Source: Flavobacterium denitrificans DSM 15936 | GTDB lineage: Bacteria; Bacteroidota; Bacteroidia; Flavobacteriales; Flavobacteriaceae | NCBI RefSeq assembly: GCF_000425445.1 | Contig: NZ_AUDL01000017.1 | Span: forward strand, 34,852-98,851 | Reading direction: 5' to 3' | Length of the DNA stretch: 64,000 bases | In this document: in pieces, positions 9,622 through 22,400 of the stretch | How the letters are laid out: every line of letters begins with the position of its first letter | How positions within the stretch are numbered: position 1 is the first letter of the stretch | Translations under genes and position numbers: made by a program | Notes under the pieces: model-generated | What the model was told of the DNA's origin: nothing | Databases searched by the model: none | The model's input: only the letters and a program-made list of their open reading frames with translations

Positions 9622-11355
9622 ATGAAACACCAAAAAATATTTCTGCTATTATCTTTATTATTTCTTTTTTCTTTTAGTGAAATAAAAATTAAAGATTCTC
9701 TTGTAAAAGCGCAAGTTGGCAAAATGCCTATTTTTTCTAATGTTGTTTATACAGGCAATGATGATATTTATAAAAATAATCCTTTAAAACCAGACGAATT
9801 TTATACTCCAATTTTACAAGGATGTTATCCGGATCCTGCTATCACCAGAAAAGGAGAGGACTATTATATGGTTTGCTCTTCTTTTGCCATGTTCCCAGGA
9901 GTGCCAATTTTTCATTCTAAAGATTTAGTGAATTGGACAGATTTAGGAGGCGTTTTAAATAAGGTTTCAGAATTTAATCCTCACGATACTGGAATTAGCC
10001 AAGGAGTGTACGCACCAGGTATAACTTATAATCCTCATAATGATACTTTTTATATGATTGTAACTGCTTTTACGGGAGGAATGGGTAATATTATAGTAAA
10101 AACAAAAGATCCAATGAAAGGTTGGGGAAGTCCTATGAAATTAGGTTTTGATGGAATTGACCCATGCATTTTCTTTGATGATGACGGAAAAGGTTATATC
10201 GTACACAATGATGCTCCAGACAAAGGAAAGGCACTGTATGAAGGTCATCGTGTAATTAAAGTTTGGGAATATGATCTTGTAAATGACAAAGTAATTTCGG
10301 GATCAGATAAAATTATAGTTGATGGCGGTGTAGATCTTTCTAAAAAACCAATATGGATTGAAGCACCACATTTATATAAAAAAGACGGTCGTTATTATTT
10401 AATGTGTGCCGAAGGCGGAACTGGAGATAATCATAGTGAAGTTGTTTTTATTAGTGACAGTCCAAAAGGGCCTTTCAAACCAGCATCAAACAACCCGATT
10501 TTGACGCAAAGATATTTTCCACAAGATAGACCTGAAAAAGTGGACTGGGCGGGACACGCTGATTTAGTATTAGGCCCTGATAATAAATATTATGGTGTGT
10601 TTCTTGGTATTCGTCCTAATGATAAAAATAAAGTGAATACGGGACGCGAAACTTTTATGTTGCCTGTAGATTGGTCAGGAGTTTTTCCAATTTTTGAAAA
10701 CGGATTAGTTCCTCTCAAACCAAAAATGAAAATGCCTAATGGTGTTAATGAAAACAAAACTGGAAAAGATGGATTTTTTCCTAATGGAAATTTTACGTTT
10801 ACAGAAAACTTCACATCTGAAAAACTAGATTACAGATGGATCGGGCTTAGAGGGCCTCGAGAAAATTTTATTTCAGTAACCAAAAAAGGACTAGAGATCA
10901 AGCCTTTTGCCGTAAATATAAAAGAAGTCAAACCAACGTCAACACTTTTTTATAGACAGCAGCACAATAATTTTTCTTTCACATCGACATTAGATTATAA
11001 ACCTGTATCTGAAAAGGATTTGGCTGGAATTGTTTGCCTTCAGAGCGAGCGTTTTAACTACGTGTTTGGTATTACCAAAAAAGGAAAAGATACCTATGTT
11101 GTATTGCAAAGAACCGATAAAGGGCAATCAAAAATTGTTGCAAGTACTAAAATTGAAATCAAAAAAGACATTCGTCTTCAGGTAAAAGCAACAGGAGACA
11201 GCTATCAATTTAGCTATGCTTTAAATGATGTTGATTTTGAAAATTTAGGCGGAAGTGTTTCTGGCGATATTCTTTCAACAAATGTGGCTGGAGGTTTTAC
11301 AGGAGCATTAGTAGGTCTGTACGCTACGAGTGCAAATGACGCTTACGCAGAATAA
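9622..11355 (+). CDS. GH43 beta-xylosidase/arabinofuranosidase with C-terminal beta-sandwich, secreted
   Basis: A 577-residue protein. Residues 5-19 form a hydrophobic signal sequence with no clear lipobox. The GH43 propeller covers about 60-370: base D71 in CYPDPAI, pKa modulator D180 in GIDPCIFFDDD, acid E247 in WIEAPHLY. Residues about 395-577 form a concanavalin-like beta-sandwich (YRWIGLRGP, LDYRW), the accessory domain found in xylosidases of the XynB type. It probably removes xylose or arabinose from xylan fragments. It is the first gene of the plus-strand operon. The start is supported by the signal peptide beginning at this ATG. Confidence 0.85.
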   Translation: MKHQKIFLLLSLLFLFSFSEIKIKDSLVKAQVGKMPIFSNVVYTGNDDIYKNNPLKPDEFYTPILQGCYPDPAITRKGEDYYMVCSSFAMFPGVPIFHSKDLVNWTDLGGVLNKVSEFNPHDTGISQGVYAPGITYNPHNDTFYMIVTAFTGGMGNIIVKTKDPMKGWGSPMKLGFDGIDPCIFFDDDGKGYIVHNDAPDKGKALYEGHRVIKVWEYDLVNDKVISGSDKIIVDGGVDLSKKPIWIEAPHLYKKDGRYYLMCAEGGTGDNHSEVVFISDSPKGPFKPASNNPILTQRYFPQDRPEKVDWAGHADLVLGPDNKYYGVFLGIRPNDKNKVNTGRETFMLPVDWSGVFPIFENGLVPLKPKMKMPNGVNENKTGKDGFFPNGNFTFTENFTSEKLDYRWIGLRGPRENFISVTKKGLEIKPFAVNIKEVKPTSTLFYRQQHNNFSFTSTLDYKPVSEKDLAGIVCLQSERFNYVFGITKKGKDTYVVLQRTDKGQSKIVASTKIEIKKDIRLQVKATGDSYQFSYALNDVDFENLGGSVSGDILSTNVAGGFTGALVGLYATSANDAYAE

Positions 11356-11431
11356 AAAGAAACGTCTTTACATAAGGATTGAATTTTTTAATTCAACATT
11401 TAAACAATTCAAAAATAATTTTTGGCATTAA

Positions 11432-14152
<2,721 letters not shown>

Positions 14153-14190
14153 TTTTTCAGATATCTAAAGGAATTCCAAAAACAACATAA

Positions 14191-16659
14191 ATGATGAAAA
14201 AATACCTAATTGCCATATTGTTTTTGTTGGGGATTTCACTAACTGCACAACAGAAAGAGGATTTAAAACTTTGGTATAAAAATCCTTCTGGCACAGTATG
14301 GGAAAATGCTCTTCCAATTGGAAATGGTTTTCAGGGCGCCATGGTATACGGGAATGTTGAGAAAGAAATTTTTCAACTAAATGAAGCAAGTGTATGGAGC
14401 GGAAGTCCGAACAGGAATGACAATCCTGATGCGAAAAATGCGATGAATGAAATTAGAAAACTTATTTTTCAGAAAGAATATAAAAAAGCCGAAAAACTCA
14501 TCAATGAAAATATAATCACTAAAAAATCCCACGGGCAAATGTTTCAGCCTGTGGGAAATTTAGAATTGGATTTTCTAAATCATCAAAACTTTACCGATTA
14601 TTACCGAGAGCTTGATATAGAAAAAGCTGTTACAAAAACAGTTTATAAAGTTCAGAACGTTACCTATACACGTGAAGCATTTATGTCTTTCCCTGATCGG
14701 GTTTTAGTGATAAAACTTTCTGCTGATAAACCGGGAAAATTGTCGTTTACAGCTGCTTTCACTTCTGAGCATAAAAAGCAAGAAATGAAAGTTGAAAACA
14801 ACAATGAACTTTCACTTTTGGGAACTACAAGTGATCATGAAGGTATAGACGGAAAAGTCAATTTTAATGCATTGGCAAAATTTAAAGTCAATGGCGGAGG
14901 AATAAAAAGTTTTGGAAATTCTATAAAAATTGAAGGCGCAGATTCCGTTTTGATTTATATTTCTATCGCAAGTAATTTTATTAATTACAACGACATAAGC
15001 GGCAACGAAAAAAAACTTTCAAAATCTTTTTTGGATAAGGCATTTGATAAAGATTATAACAATATGAAAAAAGCTCATATTGCTTATTATCAAAAATATT
15101 TTAAAAGAGTCAAACTTGATTTTGGAACGACTGAAGCATCTAAACTACCAACAAATGAAAGATTAGCGAATTTCAGAAATGTTTCGGATCCATCTTTTGT
15201 AGCACTTTATTTTCAATATGGAAGATATTTATTGATTTCATCCTCACAACCTGGCGGTCAGCCTGCTAATCTTCAGGGTATTTGGAATCACAGCATGAAT
15301 CCTGCATGGGATAGTAAATATACCATCAATATAAACACAGAAATGAATTATTGGCCAGTTGAGAAAACTAATTTATCAGAAATGCATGAACCGCTTTTAA
15401 AAATGATTTCTGAACTTTCCGAAACAGGAAAAGAGACTGCAAAAGTGATGTTTGGCGCCCGTGGCTGGATGGCGCATCATAATACTGATATATGGCGTAT
15501 TAATGGCGCTGTGGATGGTGCCACTTGGGGAGTTTGGAATGCCGGCGGAGGCTGGTTAAGCCAACATCTTTGGGAACATTATCTGTATACTGGCGATAAA
15601 GATTATCTTCAATCGGTATATGAAATACTTAAGGGAGCAGCCGATTTTTATGCTGATTTCTTGGTAAAAGATCCTGAAAGTGGCTGGCTGGTCGTCGTTC
15701 CTGGAAATTCACCTGAAAATAGCCCGGCAGCGCATCAAGGTTCTGCGGTAACTGCCGGATCAACAATGGACAATCAAATCGTTTTTGATGTTTTTAGTAC
15801 GGCAATAAAAGCATCTGAAACATTAGGAAAAGACAAACAATATGTTGATAGTTTAAAAACGTTGCGCAATATGCTTCCGCCAATGCAAATTGGCAAATAC
15901 AATCAGCTTCAGGAATGGATGGATGATGTTGATGATCCTAAAGATAATCATCGCCATATTTCGCATTTATATGGCTTATATCCTTCTAATCAGATTTCGG
16001 CTTACAAAACTCCGGAGCTTTTTGCAGCCGCAAAGAATACATTATTGCAAAGAGGCGATATCTCTACAGGCTGGAGTATGGGCTGGAAAGTAAATTGGTG
16101 GGCAAAAATGCAGGATGGAAACCACGCTTTTAATTTAATCCAAAATCAATTGACTCCACTCGGCGTAAACGCTGGAGGCGGGGGTACTTATAATAATCTT
16201 TTTGATGCGCATCCGCCATTTCAGATTGATGGAAATTTTGGTTGTACATCAGGTATTACTGAAATGTTGATGCAGAGTTCAGACGGTTCGATCCATTTAC
16301 TTCCCGCTTTGCCCGATGCTTTGAAAGGATATGGAGAAATAACTGGTTTGAAAGCGCGAGGAGGATTTGAAATTAAAGAGTTGAAATGGAAAAATGGAAA
16401 ATTAGTTGCTGTCAGTATTCAGTCCAATCTTGGAGGAAATCTTAGATTAAGAACTCCAAATCAAATCATTCCTGAAAATAAGATGAATTTTAAAACTGCT
16501 TCAGGTGCTAATTCAAATATTTTTTACGAAACGAATGAAATCCAGAACCCCATTATCGCCAAAGAATCAACTATAAAACCTTTGGATATACAAGCAACAA
16601 TTTTATATGATATTGATACTGAAAAAGGTAAAATATACAACTTGAGAATTAAGGAATAA
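14191..16659 (+). CDS. GH95 alpha-L-fucosidase/alpha-galactosidase family enzyme, secreted
   Basis: An 822-residue protein with a signal peptide (LLGISLTAQ). The N-terminal beta-sandwich starts with LWYKNPSGTVWENALPIGNG and QLNEASVWSG, the classic GH95 opening. The (alpha/alpha)6 barrel carries ININTEMNYWPVE (N380 and N382, the asparagines that position the nucleophilic water), E509 in NSPENSP as candidate acid and D680 in IDGNFGC. GH95 enzymes are inverting and release alpha-L-fucose or alpha-L-galactose. In a xylan locus the likely substrate is a terminal L-galactose cap on arabinoxylan side chains, known for cereal xylans; this is inferred from context. Alternative start at the second codon, also ATG. 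Full length for the family. Confidence 0.9.
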   Translation: MMKKYLIAILFLLGISLTAQQKEDLKLWYKNPSGTVWENALPIGNGFQGAMVYGNVEKEIFQLNEASVWSGSPNRNDNPDAKNAMNEIRKLIFQKEYKKAEKLINENIITKKSHGQMFQPVGNLELDFLNHQNFTDYYRELDIEKAVTKTVYKVQNVTYTREAFMSFPDRVLVIKLSADKPGKLSFTAAFTSEHKKQEMKVENNNELSLLGTTSDHEGIDGKVNFNALAKFKVNGGGIKSFGNSIKIEGADSVLIYISIASNFINYNDISGNEKKLSKSFLDKAFDKDYNNMKKAHIAYYQKYFKRVKLDFGTTEASKLPTNERLANFRNVSDPSFVALYFQYGRYLLISSSQPGGQPANLQGIWNHSMNPAWDSKYTININTEMNYWPVEKTNLSEMHEPLLKMISELSETGKETAKVMFGARGWMAHHNTDIWRINGAVDGATWGVWNAGGGWLSQHLWEHYLYTGDKDYLQSVYEILKGAADFYADFLVKDPESGWLVVVPGNSPENSPAAHQGSAVTAGSTMDNQIVFDVFSTAIKASETLGKDKQYVDSLKTLRNMLPPMQIGKYNQLQEWMDDVDDPKDNHRHISHLYGLYPSNQISAYKTPELFAAAKNTLLQRGDISTGWSMGWKVNWWAKMQDGNHAFNLIQNQLTPLGVNAGGGGTYNNLFDAHPPFQIDGNFGCTSGITEMLMQSSDGSIHLLPALPDALKGYGEITGLKARGGFEIKELKWKNGKLVAVSIQSNLGGNLRLRTPNQIIPENKMNFKTASGANSNIFYETNEIQNPIIAKESTIKPLDIQATILYDIDTEKGKIYNLRIKE

Positions 16660-16749
16660 TTCAATTTCGAATATCAATATCAATTATTTCATAAAGCAGT
16701 GAGGATTAAAAGACGAATTTTAAAAATGCTCATATTAAATTCAGAGAAC

Positions 16750-19344
16750 ATGAAAAACAAGTTTCTATTTATAATAAGTTTACTATCGTTTTTTTGTGCC
16801 AATGCACAGCAATATCCTTTTAAAAATCCTTCTCTTAGTTCAACAGAAAGAGCAAAAGATCTAATTTCACGATTGACGCTTGAAGAAAAAGCAGCGTTAA
16901 TGTGCGATCAGAGTGATGCAATACCACGATTAGGAATTAAAAAATTCAATTGGTGGAGTGAAGCTTTGCACGGCTATGCTAATAATGATAATGTGACTGT
17001 TTTTCCTGAACCTATTGGTATGGCAGCATCATTTGATGATCAATTTATTTATCAAGTTTTTAATGCCGTTTCAGATGAAGCCCGTGCTAAATTCAATCAG
17101 TGGATTCAAAACGGAAATGAAAACAAGCGTTTTTTAAGCCTCTCAGTTTGGACTCCAAACGTAAATATTTTTAGAGATCCGCGTTGGGGTCGTGGCCAGG
17201 AAACTTATGGTGAAGATCCTTACTTGACTTCGCGAATGGGAATCTCTGTTGTAAAAGGTCTTCAGGGACCTGCAGATGTTAAATACCGAAAACTTTTGGC
17301 TTGTGCAAAACATTTTGCGGTTCATTCAGGACCCGAGTGGAGCAGGCACGAATTGAATCTTAATAATGTAAATCCGAGGGAATTATATGAGACTTATCTG
17401 CCAGCATTTAAATCACTGGTTCAAGATGCCGATGTTCGCCAAGTAATGTGTGCTTATCAGCGTTTAGACGACGAACCTTGCTGCAGTAATACAAGATTGC
17501 TACAAGGCATTCTTCGTGATGAATGGGGCTATAAATATATGGTGGTTTCAGATTGCGGTGCGGTGACTGATTTTTATACCACTCATAAAGTTTCGTCTGA
17601 TGCAACACATGCCGCGTCTAAAGCCGTACTGGCAGGAACTGATGTAGAATGTGTTTGGGAAAAATATCCCTTTAAAAATCTTCCGGAAGCAGTTGAGAAA
17701 GATTTAATAAAAGAGTCGGATATCAATAAAAGCCTTCTTCGTGTTTTAGTTGGCCGTTTTGATTTGGGCGAAATGGATGATGATGCAATTGTTCCATGGG
17801 CTCAAATTCCGGCAACTGTTCTTAACAGCAAAGAACATCAGCAATTAGCACTTGAAATGGCTCAAAAGTCAATGACGCTTTTGCAAAACAAGAACAATAT
17901 TCTTCCTTTAAATAAATCCATCAATAAAGTAGCCGTTATTGGTCCAAATGCCGAAAATGAGCCAATGTTATGGGGGAATTATAATGGAACCCCCGTTAAA
18001 ACAATAACGATCAAAAGTGGAATAGAATCAAAACTTCCTGCAAATAAAATATTTTATGATAAAGCCTGTGATTTAGTAGAAGATAAAGTAAATCAAACCT
18101 ACTTTGACCAACTTTCTTTTGAAGGGAAAAAAGGGATGAAAGCAACTTATTGGAATAACTCGAATAGAGAAGGCAGTCCAGTAGTATCACAACAGATTTT
18201 AAATCCGATAAAAATGACAACTGCTGGTCAGCATGAATTTGCTTCCGGAGTGAAATTAGAAGGATTTTCAGCAAAATATGAGGCAGAATTTGCAGCTAAA
18301 GCAAATGATACATTGGTTTTTAAAACTGGTGCCACGGGAACTTTCGAATTAATGGTTGACGGAATTTCTAAAGCAAAATACACCAATTGGAGAACAGTAC
18401 CGGGAAAAATTCCATTTGCCGTTGAAGCAGGTAAAAAATATAAAATCGAAATTAATTACGCCCAGTCAAACAATTGGTATGCAAACCTTGAATTTGATTT
18501 TGGAAAAGAATTCGATATAAATTTCGGAGCTTTAATCCAGAAATTAAATGGTATTGATACGGTGATTTTTGTCGGCGGACTTTCGACTTTGCTGGAGGGT
18601 GAAGAAATGCCGGTTTCGTATCCGGGTTTTAAAGGAGGAGACAGAACGAATATAGAACTTCCGGCTGTTCAGAGAAAATGTCTGCAAGAACTTAAAAAAG
18701 CGGGTAAAAAAGTAGTTTTTGTAAACTGCTCGGGTTCTGCAATTGCTTTTGCACCAGAAACATCAAGCTGTGATGCCATTTTACAGGCATGGTATCCTGG
18801 GGAATCAGGTGGCCAGGCTGTTGCCGATGTTCTTTTTGGAGATTATAATCCTGCGGGGAAACTTCCAGTTTCATTTTATAAAAATTCAGATATATTGGGA
18901 GATTTTGAGGATTATTCTATGAAAGGACGCACGTACAGATATACAACGGATGTATTATTTCCTTTTGGCTTTGGTTTGAGTTATTCTAAATTCGACATTG
19001 GTACGGCAGAACTGAGCAATCCAAAAATAAAATCAAATGAAAGCACGCAATTGAGTTTTTCAATTAAAAACAGTAGTAAACGTGATGGAACTGAGATTGT
19101 TCAAGTATATGTTCGAAAATTAAATGATATAGATGGCCCATTAAAAACCCTGAAAGCTTTTAAACGGATCAATTTAAAAGCGGGAGAAAGTCAAAATGTA
19201 ACGATTGATTTGCCATCATCTTCATTTGAATTTTATGATCAAAATACTAGAAATATGAAGGTAACTCCAGGTGAGTATGAGGTGTATTATGGTAATAGTT
19301 CAAAAACTCAAGATTTAAAAATGATTAAAGTTTTTGTTCAATAA
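16750..19344 (+). CDS. GH3 beta-xylosidase/beta-glucosidase with inserted PA14 domain, secreted
   Basis: I place the start at ATG 16750, giving 864 residues, because MKNKFLFIISLLSFFCANAQ is a clean signal peptide. An upstream in-frame GTG at 16699 adds 17 charged residues and is unlikely. GH3 N-terminal barrel: LTLEEKAALM, FNWWSEALHG, then the nucleophile D268 in VVSDCGAV. The second alpha/beta domain is interrupted by a PA14 domain at about 461-585 (MKATYWNN to LEFDFGKEF). A fibronectin-III-like domain closes the protein. WSEALHG resembles the beta-xylosidase branch, so removal of xylose from xylo-oligosaccharides is likely. Last gene of the first hemicellulose operon. Confidence 0.9.
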   Translation: MKNKFLFIISLLSFFCANAQQYPFKNPSLSSTERAKDLISRLTLEEKAALMCDQSDAIPRLGIKKFNWWSEALHGYANNDNVTVFPEPIGMAASFDDQFIYQVFNAVSDEARAKFNQWIQNGNENKRFLSLSVWTPNVNIFRDPRWGRGQETYGEDPYLTSRMGISVVKGLQGPADVKYRKLLACAKHFAVHSGPEWSRHELNLNNVNPRELYETYLPAFKSLVQDADVRQVMCAYQRLDDEPCCSNTRLLQGILRDEWGYKYMVVSDCGAVTDFYTTHKVSSDATHAASKAVLAGTDVECVWEKYPFKNLPEAVEKDLIKESDINKSLLRVLVGRFDLGEMDDDAIVPWAQIPATVLNSKEHQQLALEMAQKSMTLLQNKNNILPLNKSINKVAVIGPNAENEPMLWGNYNGTPVKTITIKSGIESKLPANKIFYDKACDLVEDKVNQTYFDQLSFEGKKGMKATYWNNSNREGSPVVSQQILNPIKMTTAGQHEFASGVKLEGFSAKYEAEFAAKANDTLVFKTGATGTFELMVDGISKAKYTNWRTVPGKIPFAVEAGKKYKIEINYAQSNNWYANLEFDFGKEFDINFGALIQKLNGIDTVIFVGGLSTLLEGEEMPVSYPGFKGGDRTNIELPAVQRKCLQELKKAGKKVVFVNCSGSAIAFAPETSSCDAILQAWYPGESGGQAVADVLFGDYNPAGKLPVSFYKNSDILGDFEDYSMKGRTYRYTTDVLFPFGFGLSYSKFDIGTAELSNPKIKSNESTQLSFSIKNSSKRDGTEIVQVYVRKLNDIDGPLKTLKAFKRINLKAGESQNVTIDLPSSSFEFYDQNTRNMKVTPGEYEVYYGNSSKTQDLKMIKVFVQ

Positions 19345-19485
19345 TCTATCAAAATTCAACGCCTGCTTGAGAAATATTGTTTTTTGAAGTATGCTAAAAT
19401 TCTAATATTATACTTAATTAACATGTATAAAAATTGCATTTTCAATTAAAAAGTATATATTTAATTTAAATTTCCTCAATAATGT

Positions 19486-22400
19486 ATGGCTCCAAAAATT
19501 TGTATTAAAGCGATAGTTATTCTATTTTTTATAGTAAACAAATTGTTTTCTCAGGATAAATTTGAAAACTATCAATTTAGATTAGTAGATAAAGAAGCTT
19601 CGAAAAGTGGTATCTATACCATTTCACAGGATCAGTCTGGATTTATGTGGATGGGTACAAATGGTGCTGGCTTGTATAAATACGACGGAGTTAATTATGT
19701 TGCTTATGAACAAAATTCCAAACGGAGTAATTCTATTAATAGCAATTTAATTTATGTTACTTACGTTGATACTCGCAACCGGTTGTGGATAGGGACTGAC
19801 GAAGGATTATGTCTGTATAATCGAAACTTAGACAATTTTGAAAGCATTGATATTCAGAAGAAAATTAAAAAAGAAACTGTAATTTCTATTAAAAGCATTC
19901 TTGAAGACAATAACGGAAATCTACTGCTAGGAACAGTTAACAACGGTTTACTAAAATTAAATACTACAACGCGGAAAATTACTAAAGTCAATTCTGATGT
20001 AGCCAATAACGCTAATTATCTTATCAATAGTCTTGCAAAAGATAAAAAAGGAACCATTTACTTGGGAACAAATTTAGGATTGAAAATATTCGATCCTATA
20101 AAGAATGAGACAAAAAAGATTAACATTGGCAATGACAATCGGATACACTCGGCAAGCATTGTGTCTATGTGTTTAGATAGTAATCAAAACTTATGGATTG
20201 GCGACGGATTTAAAGGCTTGATAAAAGTCGATTTACATTCTAAAGTTAAACAAGCCTTTTACTATCCTATTACTAAAAAAAGAATCATGTCAATTTTGGC
20301 AAGAGATTCTAAAACAATTCTTTGTGCAACCGAAAATGATGGATTAATCATAGTTGATGATCAGGGTGTTGTTCAAAAAAAATATGTAAACAGCAAGTTC
20401 AATACACGTAGTTTGAGTTCAAATTCGGTTTGGTCTTTATTATTAGACAGAGAGAATAGAATTTGGCTGGGCTATTATAATAAAGGTTTAGGCGTTTTTG
20501 ATAAAATAAACAGTAAAGTCAATATCATAGAAAGTTTGCCTGGAAATCCACAATCCTTACAAACCAGTTGTGTGACCGGAATAGCTAAAGATCATCAGGG
20601 ACAATTATGGATTTCTATGGAAGGTGGAGGAGTGGATGTTTACAATCCCATAACCAAAGACTTTAAACATATTACTAAATCAGATGGCAAATTATATTCT
20701 GGATTAACCAATGATAATATCACAAAGGTATTTATTGACAAAAAACAAAATGTCTGGCTATCGAGTTGGAACGAAGGGATTTTTCTTTTAAAGAAAGGAA
20801 GCAGGAGTTTTATTAATTATAATACTAAAAATACACCTAATCTAGCCTCAGATAATATTATGAGTATTACAGAAGATTCCAGAGGTATAATTTGGATTGG
20901 AACTTTTGCTAAAGGACTACATTATTATACTCCGTCAGATGGACAATTTCACCATTGTAATGCGAAGCCATTTTTGACAAATGCAATAACAAATATTGAC
21001 ATCAGAAATGTAATGGTTGATTCAGATGATGCTGTTTGGGTCGGTTCAACAACAGGACTTTATAAAGTGGTTACGAATGATTTTATCACTTTTTCTGTGA
21101 CTTCTTTTAGAGATAAAATGTCGGAGAAACTTAAAAATCATAAAAGTACTCATACAATTAATGCTTTATATCAGACTAAAAATAAAGAAATCTGGATTGG
21201 TACTGATGGCGCAGGATTATTCAGTTACAATAAAAAAACGAATGTCCTAAAATGGTATATCAATTTTAAAGGACTGCATGAAAAATCAATTTCGGCGATT
21301 ACAGAATCTAATGACGAAAGCATTTGGTTAAGTGGAAAAAAAGGAATTACGAGATTGGATTTAAAAAACAATACTACCGTAAACTATTCTACCTTTGACG
21401 GTTTGCTAGGTAATGATTTCAATAATAATGCAGTTTTAAGAGATGAAGATGGAATGCTTTATTTTGGAAGTTACGAGGGTTTAAACTATTTTAATCCTTC
21501 TAATTTGGTTAAAAGCAAAAAGCAATTGCCTATTTATTTTACTGATCTGAAGCTTTTTAATAAATCGGTCGGACCACTTGAAAAAAATTCGCCACTTATA
21601 AAAGTACTTTCCGAAACAAAAAAAATAATTCTTAAACACGATCAGTCTGTATTTACAATTGATTTTATTGCGGTGAATTATTCTTTTCCAGCTAGAAATG
21701 AATTTGCCTATTATTTAGAAGGTTTTGATGATTCTTGGAATTATGTCGGAAACAAACGTTCGGCAACTTACACCAATTTAGCTCCTGGAAATTATACATT
21801 TAAAGTTAAAGCTTCAGAAAAAAACGGAGCTTGGAGCAAGGTGCCGTTGGAGTTAAAAATTGAGATATTGCCGCCGTGGTGGAAAACATCTTTTGCTTAT
21901 TTATTTTATACGCTTTTACTTGGGGCAGCGATTCATTTTGCTAATCAGTATTATCAAAATCGATTTAAACAAAAACAAATGATCGAGTTTGAAAAACAGA
22001 AAGCGATTCAGATTGAAAAATTAAACAATAAAAAATTACAATTCTTTACCAATATTTCACATGAGTTCAGGACTCCATTAACATTGATTTTAAATCCTTT
22101 AGGAGATATCATAAAAAATAGCAGCCAGCAACTTCCAGAAGGTGTTCTGAATAAATTGCAAACGATTCAAAAAAGTTCTGACAGACTTTCGAGACTGATT
22201 AATGAGTTGATGGATTTTAATAAACTTCAGTTCAATAAAATGAATCTTCAATTACAATTGATTGAAGTGGTTGGTTTTACAAAAGAAGTTGTTAGTTATT
22301 TTAATGAAGAAGCATTAAGCCGCGGAATTGAGTTGCAATTTGAATCCAATAAAACTTCACTAAAAGACTGGATCGACCCGAAAATGTTTGAAAAAATTAT

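Noticed and set aside
16699..16749. Upstream GTG start for the GH3 gene
   Set aside because: It adds 17 mostly charged residues ahead of a perfect signal peptide that begins at ATG 16750.
19776..19785. CAACCGGTTG palindrome inside the HTCS gene
   Set aside because: It encodes part of a propeller repeat (NRLWIG), has no nearby TAnnTTTG, and is far from any start; probably coincidence, though a roadblock site cannot be excluded.
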